This document shows, one piece after another, positions 55,485 to 64,000 of a stretch of DNA of 64,000 bases (the first letter of the stretch is position 1; each line of letters starts with the position of its first letter). This DNA is from Paenibacillus alvei DSM 29. GTDB lineage: Bacteria > Bacillota > Bacilli > Paenibacillales > Paenibacillaceae. The stretch covers positions 62,001 through 126,000 of the forward strand of contig NZ_AMBZ01000004.1 of assembly GCF_000293805.1 (NCBI RefSeq). Direction: 5' to 3'. Made by a program: the position numbers and the translations under genes. The notes beneath the pieces are model-generated. The model did not search any database. It was not told where the DNA came from and saw only the letters and a program-made list of their open reading frames with translations.

Positions 55485-55721
55485 TTAACAGAAAACACGT
55501 TTGATCGCACGTACATCATCATATCGAATCCGTCGTATGATAGAGATTCCGCGGCGGCGTATTCGTAAGCGGAAGGAGAAAATACCTGCAAAAATGATTC
55601 TACCTACCAACACTTCGCCTGAACATAGAACGACAACTACGAGACGACCAACATTTCGTCTAACAAATCGACGAACCTCGATAGGAGACAACCCAAAATT
55701 TTGAATTCTAGCTTTTTTCAC
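55485..55721 (-). CDS. Small Arg/Val-rich basic protein
   Basis: A 78-residue protein on the minus strand starting at GTG 55721 behind a near-perfect AAAGGAGGTG. It has a basic N-terminus, a hydrophobic core (VGRLVVVVLCSGEVLVGRII) and a strongly Arg/Ile-rich C-terminus (RIRRRGISIIRRIRYDD). Charge and size suggest a nucleic-acid or membrane surface binder. Family unknown. Convergent with murC, divergent from the SpoIIB-like gene. Confidence 0.7.
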   Translation of the reverse strand: MKKARIQNFGLSPIEVRRFVRRNVGRLVVVVLCSGEVLVGRIIFAGIFSFRLRIRRRGISIIRRIRYDDVRAIKRVFC

Positions 55722-55904
55722 TCCACTACACCTCCTTTGTTCTTTCTTCTGTATCCTATGCTAGAGTTATGAGATGCGATAAGACTCTTGCGGCATGATA
55801 TATTAAGTGTTTTTTCTAGCAATTAATTTGTGAGTTCGGTTCTATTGGAATGCAATCTAGCATAAATCTACTAATAACCAATAGGACAAGGTAGGTGTTC
55901 GGTA

Positions 55905-57266
55905 ATGAGTAACATGAGAGCGAAAATGACATTTCGATTCGATGATTCCAATCAAGGTAAGGATAAGCTTGAACGCCAAGGGATGGAGACGAACCAGAAG
56001 AGTGAGCGTCTTACGGATTGGGAGGAGCTGTCTGATGGTACGATTGTGAATAGCATAGAGCCTGACCGGACAGGCCAGGCAGAACACGAGGAATACAGTG
56101 AGGCAATTACGGTGGAGAACCGACATATAGAGAAGGCCGAAAGTGATATTCTTCCAGTTAAACCAATACATGAACCCGTAGAGAACGAGCATGAACGAGT
56201 AGAGAGATGGATTCGTGAGACGGATCATCAGCCTGGATATGAAATTCCGAAAAACGGTTACTCTCTTTCCTCCTCTATAGAGGATCCTGCTTCCGGTTCG
56301 TTAAGCGATCAAGGGGAATTGCTATGGAATGGAGTTCATACACGCTCTCGCAAGCCCCCGGTATGGAGAGTCATAGCATCGGTTGCAGGAGCGCTTGCTA
56401 CAGGTGCTTTATTCGGCTTTCTTGCTTTGTCCTTGTTCAAGGGAGAAGTGTCGATGCCGAATCCAAACAATGCTATTCCCGTATTCGCCAACGATAAACA
56501 AGGGAAAGGCGGCGAGTCCTCCGCTCATGGAACGGCAACTAATGAACAGAGTAAGGTGAAGGCAGGAGATACAACAAGCAAGCCGTCGTCTGCTGCGAGT
56601 GGAGGAGGCTCGGCTGCCACCGCTACAGGCTTGTATGTAACGGATGTAAATATACCGGAAAAAGTATTTTACATGCTGCAATACGGTGTGTTCGCGCAGG
56701 AAGAAGGGGCTCAGAAAGCAGCGTCTGAGCTAAGGGAACTCGGTATGGCTGCGATGGCGGAGAAGTCTGATCAGCATCGCGTCTATGCAGCGATAGCAAC
56801 TTCGAAGGAGGATGCGATGGGATTAAGTTCGCTGCTGAAAAACAAACAGATGGAGTTATATGTACGGACATTGAATCGGCCCGCCATTGCCAAGCTGGCA
56901 TTTCAAGGCGATTCTGCCTCCGTTGAGCAGTTCCTTGGTCAAAGTGATGTTGTGAATGATTGGCTAATGACGCAATCAATCGTTTATTTAGAAAAGGCAA
57001 ATACAGAAGCATTCTCTCAAGAGATCACGGAACAGCTAAGAAAGGATCACCAGAAGTGGACACAGCAAATGAGCGCTGTACAAAAGGGGATCCCTGATCA
57101 ATCCAAGACTTCATGGACAGAACTGGTTCAGAGCATGAACACGGCTATCAGCGCGGTGAATGAATATAATAAGCAGCCTTCATCCTCGCATTTGTGGAGC
57201 ATTCAGCAGGCTGTTATGCATTATCGCAATGCGGAGGCGGCTTGGCTAGAAACGATGAAGGTTTAA
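55905..57266 (+). CDS. SPOR-domain membrane protein, SpoIIB-like
   Basis: A 453-residue bitopic protein: acidic cytoplasmic region 1-140, transmembrane helix about 158-178 (VAGALATGALFGFLALSLF), Ser/Gly/Thr linker, SPOR domain about 245-330 (MLQYGVFAQEEGAQKAASEL), and a helical end. In Bacillus spoIIB lies just before maf, and its product marks the sporulation septum by binding denuded glycan. Sequence outside the SPOR domain is not obviously conserved, so the assignment rests on architecture and synteny. Confidence 0.82.
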   Translation: MSNMRAKMTFRFDDSNQGKDKLERQGMETNQKSERLTDWEELSDGTIVNSIEPDRTGQAEHEEYSEAITVENRHIEKAESDILPVKPIHEPVENEHERVERWIRETDHQPGYEIPKNGYSLSSSIEDPASGSLSDQGELLWNGVHTRSRKPPVWRVIASVAGALATGALFGFLALSLFKGEVSMPNPNNAIPVFANDKQGKGGESSAHGTATNEQSKVKAGDTTSKPSSAASGGGSAATATGLYVTDVNIPEKVFYMLQYGVFAQEEGAQKAASELRELGMAAMAEKSDQHRVYAAIATSKEDAMGLSSLLKNKQMELYVRTLNRPAIAKLAFQGDSASVEQFLGQSDVVNDWLMTQSIVYLEKANTEAFSQEITEQLRKDHQKWTQQMSAVQKGIPDQSKTSWTELVQSMNTAISAVNEYNKQPSSSHLWSIQQAVMHYRNAEAAWLETMKV

Positions 57267-57306
57267 AACGCGAAGCAGAAGCGGACACATTAGATTGCTC
57301 ATATGG

Positions 57307-57337
57307 ACAGAGTCCGGTAATGGACTTTGTTTTTTTC
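57307..57337 (+). terminator. Terminator of the SpoIIB-like gene
   Basis: ACAGAGTCC / GGACTTTGT (one G-T pair), six-base loop, T7 tail. Confidence 0.85.
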
Positions 57338-57529
57338 TATAACAGAACTTGTATTCGTATCGGAATAGTGAAAGGGAGAGACGAACGGATGGAAATTGGG
57401 GGTGTTGGTTGAATTACCATAAATTGTTCATCTATTTATTACAAAGATCATCATTTGAATGTTTGTTTCGACAGTCAGTTCCGCGTATAATAGAACAGTG
57501 TCAAAAAATGGCGAGGAGCGACTTCGAAA

Positions 57530-58138
57530 ATGAGTAAATCAAAATTCGAGAGACCAACTATCGTTATGGCTTCCTCCTCTCCACGGAGACAGGAGCTTGT
57601 CCGATCACTCGGTCTTCCTTATGTGGTGCATCCAAGCGATGCTGATGAAACGGTAGCCGCTGATATGCCGCCAGATTGCATTGTTGAAACGTTGGCGCTG
57701 CGCAAGGCGAGGGCAGTAGCTGATATTCGCAGAGCAGCAGGTGAGGGTGGTATTGTTATCGGTTCAGACACTATTGTAGTGCTGGATGGCAAGGTACTGG
57801 GCAAGCCTATAAATGAAGAAGATGCGGTTCAAATGTTGACCTCGCTGCAAGGAAATGCTCACAAGGTCTATACTGGTGTAGCAATGATCGACGCAGCAGG
57901 AAAGCATACTGAGGTTGCGCATGGGGTTACAACCGTCCATATGAAGCCATGGACAGAAGAGCAAATACGTCGCTATGTTGCAACAGGCGAGCCAATGGAC
58001 AAGGCCGGGGCCTATGGGATTCAAGGAATTGGCTCTACGCTCGTTACGCACATCGATGGCTGTTATTTCAATGTAGTTGGATTGCCGTTGTCGCTCGTCA
58101 GCGATATGCTGGCGACGTTCGACATCATTGTTCCGTAG
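57530..58138 (+). CDS. maf: Maf-type nucleoside triphosphate pyrophosphatase
   Basis: A 202-residue house-cleaning enzyme hydrolysing dTTP/UTP-type or modified nucleotides. Signature ASSSPRRQELVRSLGL at 14-29, catalytic SDTIVVLDGKVLGKP, and YTGVAMI. Position before radC and mreB matches Bacillus. A 170-bp gap to radC holds a small hairpin (CCGAC...GTCGG) but no gene. Confidence 0.95.
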   Translation: MSKSKFERPTIVMASSSPRRQELVRSLGLPYVVHPSDADETVAADMPPDCIVETLALRKARAVADIRRAAGEGGIVIGSDTIVVLDGKVLGKPINEEDAVQMLTSLQGNAHKVYTGVAMIDAAGKHTEVAHGVTTVHMKPWTEEQIRRYVATGEPMDKAGAYGIQGIGSTLVTHIDGCYFNVVGLPLSLVSDMLATFDIIVP

Positions 58139-58308
58139 CGGCGAGCTGAAATGCAATTGAAAGCGGCATGGTAAGCATGGATTGCAATTGGGTAATGAAT
58201 GTGAAATGATGATTACAAGACGGTCCAAATGAACAGCGGATGCCGACAATGATATGCCTCGTCGGCGCATGATGGCGACCGGACAATCGACTATAGGGGG
58301 TTGTAAGA

Positions 58309-58995
58309 ATGGGACATAGTCCACTTCTACGCGATCTTCCCCATGAAGAACGTCCGAGAGAGCGCATGATGCAATATGGGGCAGAATCGATAAGCCATGC
58401 TGAATTACTTGCTATATTACTGCGTACAGGTACAAGGAACGAGTCTGCTATTACGTTGGCGCAGCGAATATTGAATCAGGTAGGTCAACTGCGGCATTTG
58501 CATGATATGTCTATCACGGAATTGACTGCAATTCGTGGTATAGGGGACGCTAAGGCGCTGCAATTGAAGGCCGGATTAGAATTAGGACGCCGTATGTCGC
58601 GCTCTTGTCTGGAAGATGCCCTGCAGATACGACAGCCGCAAGATGCTGCTGATTTGCTGATGGAATCTATGCGATACTATGACAAGGAACATTTTATTTG
58701 TTTGTTTTTGAATACGAAGAATCGAATTATAGCTCAGGAAACGATTTCGATCGGCATCCTGGATGCCTCTTTGGTACATCCCCGCGAAGTGTTTAAAGCC
58801 GCTCTGAAGTGCGGTGCGGCTTCCATCATATGTGCTCACAATCACCCGAGTGGAGATCCAACACCAAGCCCGGAGGATGTTGCCCTTACAAGGCGGCTCA
58901 TGGAGGCTGGGGAGATTGTTGGCATCGAACTGTTGGACCATTTGGTTATTGGCGATAACCAATATGTGAGTTTGAAGGAACGCGGGCTCATGTAA
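58309..58995 (+). CDS. radC: RadC family JAB-domain protein
   Basis: A 228-residue protein with a helix-hairpin-helix N-terminus ([20 protein letters not shown]) and a JAMM metalloprotease-like domain with [17 protein letters not shown], including both histidines, serine and aspartate. Despite its name its role in DNA repair is doubtful. GGGGG ribosome site before ATG 58309. Followed by mreB within 45 bases. Confidence 0.95.
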   Translation: MGHSPLLRDLPHEERPRERMMQYGAESISHAELLAILLRTGTRNESAITLAQRILNQVGQLRHLHDMSITELTAIRGIGDAKALQLKAGLELGRRMSRSCLEDALQIRQPQDAADLLMESMRYYDKEHFICLFLNTKNRIIAQETISIGILDASLVHPREVFKAALKCGAASIICAHNHPSGDPTPSPEDVALTRRLMEAGEIVGIELLDHLVIGDNQYVSLKERGLM

Positions 58996-59038
58996 TATAA
59001 TGATTGAGATTGAAGGTTATAAAAAGGAGATTAACATC

Positions 59039-60073
59039 ATGTTGGGTGGCTTTACGAAAGATTTAGGAATTGACTTGGGAACTGCAAATACATTGGTCTA
59101 TGTACGCGGAAAAGGTGTCGTTGTGCGTGAACCGTCTGTGGTAGCAATCCGCACAGATTCGAAGACGATCGAGGCGGTAGGTGAAGCCGCGAAAAATATG
59201 ATTGGACGTACACCGGGGAATATCCGTGCAATCCGTCCAATGAAAGACGGAGTCATTGCAGACTTTGACACAACTGCGACAATGATAAAATATTTCATTC
59301 GGCAAGCTCAGAAGCAGCGTTCGCTGTTCCCGCGCCATCCGAACGTAATGGTATGCGTGCCTTCCGGCATCACGGCCGTAGAACAGCGTGCGGTTGAAGA
59401 CGCTACGAAGCAAGCGGGAGCTAGAGAAGCTTATACGATTGAAGAGCCGTTTGCGGCCGCTATCGGTGCTGATCTGCCTGTATGGGAACCGACAGGAAGC
59501 ATGGTTGTTGATATTGGTGGCGGTACGACTGAGGTAGCTGTTATTTCCCTCGGGGGTATTGTGACATGCCGTTCCGTTCGCGTTGCAGGCGATGAAATGG
59601 ACGAAGCAATTATTCAATTCATTAAGCGCCAATACAATTTGATGATTGGTGAGCGTACGGCAGAACAGTTGAAGATGGATATCGGTTCTGCTATGGGACT
59701 TGATGAAGAAGAAAAGATGGAAATTCGCGGCCGCGACTTGTTGACAGGTCTTCCGAAGCCACTAACGATTTCCTCGAACGAAATTACAGATGCATTGGCA
59801 GATACAGTGAGCTCAATTGTGGAAGCTGTTAAGGTAACGTTGGAGAAATGTCCTCCTGAATTGGCAGCTGATATTATGGATCGCGGTATTGTTCTGACTG
59901 GCGGCGGCGCCTTGCTCCGCAATCTAGACAAGCTGTTGGCTCGTGAAACTGGAATGCCGGTCATCGTGGCAGAGAACCCGCTAGATTGCGTAGCGATTGG
60001 TACTGGACGCGCGCTTGACAATATTCATTTGTTCAAGGGACGCAGCAGTTCAGCGCTTCGTTCCAAACGATAA
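59039..60073 (+). CDS. mreB: Rod shape-determining actin homologue
   Basis: A 344-residue actin-fold protein that organises lateral wall synthesis. Phosphate-1 motif [15 protein letters not shown], phosphate-2 [12 protein letters not shown], adenosine loop [15 protein letters not shown] 59039 with AAAGGAGA is chosen over the ORF start at 59000. A hairpin terminator follows and may set the ratio of mreB to mreC. Confidence 0.97.
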   Translation: MLGGFTKDLGIDLGTANTLVYVRGKGVVVREPSVVAIRTDSKTIEAVGEAAKNMIGRTPGNIRAIRPMKDGVIADFDTTATMIKYFIRQAQKQRSLFPRHPNVMVCVPSGITAVEQRAVEDATKQAGAREAYTIEEPFAAAIGADLPVWEPTGSMVVDIGGGTTEVAVISLGGIVTCRSVRVAGDEMDEAIIQFIKRQYNLMIGERTAEQLKMDIGSAMGLDEEEKMEIRGRDLLTGLPKPLTISSNEITDALADTVSSIVEAVKVTLEKCPPELAADIMDRGIVLTGGGALLRNLDKLLARETGMPVIVAENPLDCVAIGTGRALDNIHLFKGRSSSALRSKR

Positions 60074-60099
60074 GAATACGCCCATGAGGTAGTCTGATA

Positions 60100-60128
60100 C
60101 CCGCGTCGATTCGTTCCACCGACGCGGG
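60100..60128 (+). terminator. Hairpin after mreB
   Basis: CCCGCGTCG / CGACGCGGG, 11-base loop, followed by CATTGTT rather than a T-run; a weak or attenuating terminator. A second repeat, CATGATGC / GCATCATG, spans about 60168-60220 before mreC. Confidence 0.55.
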
Positions 60129-60260
60129 CATTGTTATCGCTAAGGGTTGCTGCCAAGCTTCATGCTGGCATGATGCTTGCGGGAACGACTGGATGATGGC
60201 AAGCGGGCATCATGAGCAACCTCTTTTCTGAGGGAACGAGTACCTCTTTACGATGAGAAG

Positions 60261-61163
60261 GTGTTAATTCTGTTTAAGCTTTTGGGGAACAAACGTTTAT
60301 TTTTGATGTTGTTCGGCCTTATTTTATTTATTGCGTTGATGGGGTTTACGTTAGGCGGACGACTGAATCTTACATGGCCAGAGAAGTTTGTACATGACAC
60401 CGTAACCTTTGTGCAGCAAATTTTCTATCGGCCAGCTTCTTATGTATCGAATTTCGTGAGGGATATTGGCAATCTGAAAGACCTGCATGAAGAAAACGTG
60501 CAGTTGAAGACGATGCTCGCACAATATACACGGGATAAAGCTTACTACAATTCGATTGCAGCGGAAAATAAACGGCTTCAGGACGATCTGAACTTTACAG
60601 AGCGGCAGAAGCAAATGAATTTGCCTTACAAGTACCGCATTGCACAGGTGACGTCGATTAATGTAGCGGATCCGTTCAACCAGACGCTGAACTTGAACCT
60701 TGGTTCAAAAAATGGTGTGCGTCAAGGGATGCCTGTCATTTCGACGGAAGGTGTAGTGGGGATTGTGAGCCGTGTATTCGAATTCTCCTCAACTGTTCAG
60801 CTGCTGACGAATATGGATGAGAAGGATCCGAATTCACCTGCGATTTCGGCTACTGTGCTCGGCAAGGAAAACAAGTCTTTCGGCATAATTGAGTCTTATG
60901 ATCATAGTAGCGGTACGTTCTTAATGACACGTATTCAAGAGGATGATGAACTGGAGGAGGGGGATACAATTGTATCGTCTGGCCTTGGAGGTTCATTCCC
61001 GAAAGGTCTCGTTCTTGGGCAAGTTGTATCACGGCAAGTAGGGGATATTGGGTTAACGCATTCCGCAACTGTTAAGCCTGCTGCAACTTATCGCGACTGG
61101 CGTGAGCTGTTCATTGTCATCACACCAGATATGAATGAGACTGGGAAAGAGGCGCAGCAATGA
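60261..61163 (+). CDS. mreC: Rod shape-determining protein MreC
   Basis: About 300 residues: short cytoplasmic end, transmembrane helix (LFLMLFGLILFIALMGFTLG), coiled coil 70-110 (DLHEENVQLKTMLAQYTRDK) and beta-barrel domains with GSKNGVRQGMPVISTEGVVG. It links MreB to outer wall enzymes. GTG 60261 is the annotated start, but AAGGTG (60258-60263) could instead serve CTG 60270; the start is uncertain. mreD overlaps its stop. Confidence 0.95.
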   Translation: MLILFKLLGNKRLFLMLFGLILFIALMGFTLGGRLNLTWPEKFVHDTVTFVQQIFYRPASYVSNFVRDIGNLKDLHEENVQLKTMLAQYTRDKAYYNSIAAENKRLQDDLNFTERQKQMNLPYKYRIAQVTSINVADPFNQTLNLNLGSKNGVRQGMPVISTEGVVGIVSRVFEFSSTVQLLTNMDEKDPNSPAISATVLGKENKSFGIIESYDHSSGTFLMTRIQEDDELEEGDTIVSSGLGGSFPKGLVLGQVVSRQVGDIGLTHSATVKPAATYRDWRELFIVITPDMNETGKEAQQ

Positions 61164-61687
61164 ATCGAAACTGGATGATCGTATTCATGTTCATTCTCTT
61201 CCTGATGGAAGGATCGCTGCTGCCTGTATTAATTCCAGATGCATGGCAAGGACGGATTGTGCCGCAGTTGGTATTCATCGTAATCCTGTATCATGCCGTA
61301 TATCATCATCGGCATGCTGCATTGATGATGGGATTGGGATTCGGGTTTCTGCAGGATATTGTATATTATGGACATATGCTGGGCCCGCATACATTTAGCA
61401 TGGGGCTGCTCGGATATTTGACGGGATTGCTTTTTGCGTCCCGCCACACAGCCATGATTTCGATGATGATCATTTCAGTATTCGGCACCTTTGCCTATCA
61501 GACGATGCTATATGCGGCCTACCGGCTGTTTGGCTTGCATGGAATGACGTTCGAATATGCAATATTCGATTTTATGATTCCGAGCCTGATTGTGCAGCTT
61601 ATATTTTCGTTGGCCATATATGTTCCGATGCGAAGATGGTTCGACCATTTATCTGGGAAGAAATCTACCGAAGATGAACAGGGGTGA
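61160..61687 (+). CDS. mreD: Rod shape-determining protein MreD
   Basis: A 175-residue protein with about five membrane helices, starting at an ATGA overlap with mreC. Hydrophobic pattern and context define it (VIFMFILFLMEGSLLPVLIP; GLGFGFLQDIVYYG, a typical MreD motif region). Part of the elongasome. Confidence 0.95.
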   Translation: MNRNWMIVFMFILFLMEGSLLPVLIPDAWQGRIVPQLVFIVILYHAVYHHRHAALMMGLGFGFLQDIVYYGHMLGPHTFSMGLLGYLTGLLFASRHTAMISMMIISVFGTFAYQTMLYAAYRLFGLHGMTFEYAIFDFMIPSLIVQLIFSLAIYVPMRRWFDHLSGKKSTEDEQG

Positions 61688-61688
61688 T

Positions 61689-61729
61689 AGCCGTCTTGGA
61701 ATTGTTTCCAGACGGCTTGTGCCTTTTTA
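61689..61729 (+). terminator. Terminator of mreBCD
   Basis: AGCCGTCTTGGA / TCCAGACGGCT stem followed by TTGTGCC and T5. Confidence 0.75.
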
Positions 61730-61914
61730 TGATCCTGTATCAGAAATTGTATGTTGAATACGTAATACATGTGCTTGTAACAAAGCAACTCTCATAAAAC
61801 AAAGCCCGTTCGAAGAAACAGACAATTATGAGGGAATTTCTTATGTTTCAACACGGTATTGCAGGAACTTTCCTCTTCCATCTCGAAAAAGATAAAATTG
61901 GGGAGGGACCTTTC

Positions 61915-62571
61915 ATGACGGCCAAGCCACTGGTAACGATTAAAGGCACGAAGGACGGCCTAGTGTTCCTGCTTGACGATAAGTGTGAATTTACAGTCTT
62001 GTTGGGTGAATTGCGCGACAAGCTTGAACATACACCGCATTTTTTCGACGGGCCAATTGTTTATGTCGATGTCAAGTTAGGAGCCCGTGCTGTGACAGAC
62101 GAGCAGAAGACAGAAGTGCTGGGCGTGCTGCGGCAGCAAGGGAATTTACTCGTACGTTCGATTGAATCTATTGTGGATAAGAAGGCGGAGCAGAAGGGGT
62201 ATCATATCGAAACGAGAACCGGTATGGTACGTTCCGGACAGGTGCTGCGTCACGAAGGAAATTTATTGTTTTTAGGGGATGTCAACCCTAGCGGAATAAT
62301 TGTATGCACAGGCGATGTATTTGTCCTGGGGGCACTGCGTGGAACGGTTCATGCAGGAGTAGAAGGAGAACTTTCCGCTGTCATCGCGGCCTCGTTATTT
62401 GCACCGACGCAATTGCGCATAGGTGAAATCATTAGCAGACCGCCGGATGAATGGGGGGTTACTCAATCGCATATGGAGTTTGCTTATGTGCATGACAATG
62501 TCATGCAAATTGATAAAATCTCGCAGCTTCATCGCGTTCGCAAGGACATCAATATGTTCAAAGGAGTGTAG
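61915..62571 (+). CDS. minC: Septum site-determining protein MinC
   Basis: A 218-residue FtsZ polymerisation inhibitor. ATG 61915 with GGGGAGGGA gives MTAKPLVTIKGTKDGLVFLL; the 29 extra residues of the longer frame are unlike MinC. The C-terminal beta-helix that binds MinD has HEGNLLFLGDVNPSGIIVCT and VFVLGALRGTVHAG. minD starts 4 bases after its stop. Confidence 0.95.
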   Translation: MTAKPLVTIKGTKDGLVFLLDDKCEFTVLLGELRDKLEHTPHFFDGPIVYVDVKLGARAVTDEQKTEVLGVLRQQGNLLVRSIESIVDKKAEQKGYHIETRTGMVRSGQVLRHEGNLLFLGDVNPSGIIVCTGDVFVLGALRGTVHAGVEGELSAVIAASLFAPTQLRIGEIISRPPDEWGVTQSHMEFAYVHDNVMQIDKISQLHRVRKDINMFKGV

Positions 62572-62575
62572 GAGG

Positions 62576-63373
62576 ATGGGAGAGGCAATCGTCGTCACTT
62601 CGGGCAAAGGCGGCGTCGGTAAGACGACGACATCCGCGAATATTGGTACCGCGCTTGCTTTGCTCGGCAAAAAGGTGTGTATGATCGATACAGATATCGG
62701 TCTTCGCAACCTAGACGTCGTGATGGGGCTTGAAAATCGTATCATCTATGATATTTGCGATGTTGCGGATGGCCGTTGCCGCTTGAATCAAGCGCTTGTC
62801 AAGGACAAGCGGTTTGATGAATTGTATATGCTGCCTGCAGCACAGACAAAGGACAAGCTGGCAGTGTCGCCAGAGCAGGTTAAGGATATCGTTCTGGAGT
62901 TAAAAAAGGACTTCGAATATATTATCATTGACTGTCCGGCAGGTATTGAGCAAGGGTTTAAAAATGCAATTGCCGGCGCAGATCATGCTATCGTCGTTAC
63001 GACACCTGAGAATGCAGCAGTTCGTGATGCTGATCGAATTATTGGGCTTCTGGAGAATTCCGAAGTCTCCTCGCCGAAGCTGATTGTAAACCGGGTTCGT
63101 GCCAATATGATGAAGAAGGATGGCGGAATGCTCGAGTTGGACGATATTTTGCAAGTGCTCAATATCGATCTGCTCGGCGTGGTTCCTGATGATGAATTGG
63201 TTATTAAAGCCGCTAACTCTGGGGAGCCTACGGTCATGAATCCGGATGCTCCTGCTGCTGTGGCTTATCGCAATATCGCGCGCCGCATCCTAGGGGATAC
63301 AGTGCCGCTTATGCCGCTTGAGCAGAAGAAGGGCGTGCTGAACCGCGTGAAGAAGTTTTTTGGAATGGGATGA
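62576..63373 (+). CDS. minD: Septum site-determining ATPase MinD
   Basis: A 265-residue ParA-type ATPase. Deviant Walker A GKGGVGKTT at 10-18, IDTDIGLRNLDVVMG and DCPAGIEQGF. The C-terminal amphipathic membrane-targeting helix is present (VLNRVKKFFGMG). ATG 62576 is preceded by AGGAG; the frame from 62423 is rejected. With MinC it keeps division at mid-cell. Confidence 0.97.
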   Translation: MGEAIVVTSGKGGVGKTTTSANIGTALALLGKKVCMIDTDIGLRNLDVVMGLENRIIYDICDVADGRCRLNQALVKDKRFDELYMLPAAQTKDKLAVSPEQVKDIVLELKKDFEYIIIDCPAGIEQGFKNAIAGADHAIVVTTPENAAVRDADRIIGLLENSEVSSPKLIVNRVRANMMKKDGGMLELDDILQVLNIDLLGVVPDDELVIKAANSGEPTVMNPDAPAAVAYRNIARRILGDTVPLMPLEQKKGVLNRVKKFFGMG

Positions 63374-63380
63374 TTAATCA

Positions 63381-64000
63381 GTGCTGAACAAGCTGAAACG
63401 AATTGATTGGATAATAGTCAGTATTTTGCTCGTGTTTTCAATATTCAGCCCACTGGTCATCTTGAGTGCAACGCATGGAGATGCGACGTTTAGTGATACC
63501 TCCATGATGATGAAAACGATCATATTTTATGTGATCGGCTTCATCCTTATGTTTGCTGTAGCACTGTTCGATTATCGGCTGTTATTAAAAAGCTGGCCCA
63601 TTTCGATGGGAATCACAATCGTGCTTCTCGTAGGCGTGTTTTTCTTTGGGGCGAATATAAACGGTGCTGTTGGCTGGTATAAGCTCCCCGGAGGGCAGAC
63701 CTTCCAGCCTGCTGAGCTTGCGAAAATTACGCTCATCTTCGCGCTCGCGCAATTGCTAGGGAGAAGGGACGGAGATCCGCTAACGTTTACGAAGGATTTG
63801 CTTCCAATCGGACTTATAACGCTACTTCCATTTGGACTGGTTGTTATTCAGCCTGACCTCGGTAACGCCATTATATATATCGTTATTCTAATTGGGATGC
63901 TGTGGATCGGAGCTGTTAAATACCGGCATGTTCTTGTGGCCCTCATTTGTGTGGCTGTCTTAGGGGGAGCAGTGTATGCTTCGTTTACGACCTTCAACAA
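63381..64000 (+). CDS. RodA/FtsW/SpoVE-family glycosyltransferase (partial)
   Basis: Open from GTG 63381 to the window end, 206 codons without a stop. The product has several membrane helices and the family signatures GWYKLPGGQTFQPAELAKI and QPDLGNAIIYIVI. These SEDS proteins polymerise peptidoglycan. Position after minD points to a RodA-type cell-wall elongation or related protein; the C-terminal half is outside. No strong Shine-Dalgarno was found before the GTG. Confidence 0.9.
   Translation, partial: MLNKLKRIDWIIVSILLVFSIFSPLVILSATHGDATFSDTSMMMKTIIFYVIGFILMFAVALFDYRLLLKSWPISMGITIVLLVGVFFFGANINGAVGWYKLPGGQTFQPAELAKITLIFALAQLLGRRDGDPLTFTKDLLPIGLITLLPFGLVVIQPDLGNAIIYIVILIGMLWIGAVKYRHVLVALICVAVLGGAVYASFTTFN

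Overview
The window is chromosomal DNA of a low-to-mid GC, spore-forming Firmicute, most likely Paenibacillus or a close relative. The evidence is the gene order (tig, clpP, clpX, ispG, lonB, lonA, engB, hem genes, spoVID, valS, folC, murC, spoIIB-like, maf, radC, mreBCD, minCD), the fused cobA-hemD gene and a T-box valS leader. It has two parts.

Positions 1 to about 20,850 are the late half of a siphovirus-type prophage, running left to right: packaging (terS end, terL), head (portal, minor capsid, scaffold, major capsid), connectors, tail tube, tail assembly chaperones joined by a probable +1 ribosomal frameshift, tape measure, tail tip and fibres, then lysis (XkdX-like, holin, amidase and an unusual phosphodiester glycosidase). 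At 18.9-20.6 kb lies an accessory segment. It holds two candidate structured small RNAs and a leftward operon of very small membrane peptides overlapped by a convergent plus-strand RNA. A divergent Xre repressor follows, with four copies of an ATACG-N5-CGTAT operator in the shared promoter region, then a LexA-box operon with a YolD-like protein and a zinc-ribbon peptide. The prophage stops at the 3' end of a minus-strand tRNA-Arg(TCT), the likely attachment site. The integrase and early genes would lie left of the window.

Positions 20.9-64 kb are core chromosome. Protein quality control comes first (trigger factor, ClpP, ClpX, LonB, LonA), with ispG, a leftward M23 peptidase-bactofilin pair and an alanine/sodium symporter interspersed. 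Then engB, speD and the tetrapyrrole genes hemA-hemX-met8-like-hemC-cobA/hemD-hemB, which have a PerR/Fur-like box and a LexA-like box at the hemA promoter. A Crp-type regulator on the opposite strand separates hemB from hemL. A pseudouridine synthase, spoVID, valS, folC, murC, a SpoIIB-like protein, maf, radC, mreBCD, minCD and the start of a RodA/FtsW gene complete the window.

A quality signal runs through the window. Seven coding sequences (hemC, hemL, valS, bactofilin, M23 peptidase, tail fibre, a small prophage peptide) each lack exactly one A in a sense-strand A-run. Several are essential, so sequencing or assembly undercalling of A/T homopolymers is the simplest explanation. Two further genes carry in-frame stops (TAG in the pseudouridine synthase, TGA in the M23 peptidase) that homopolymer error does not explain.
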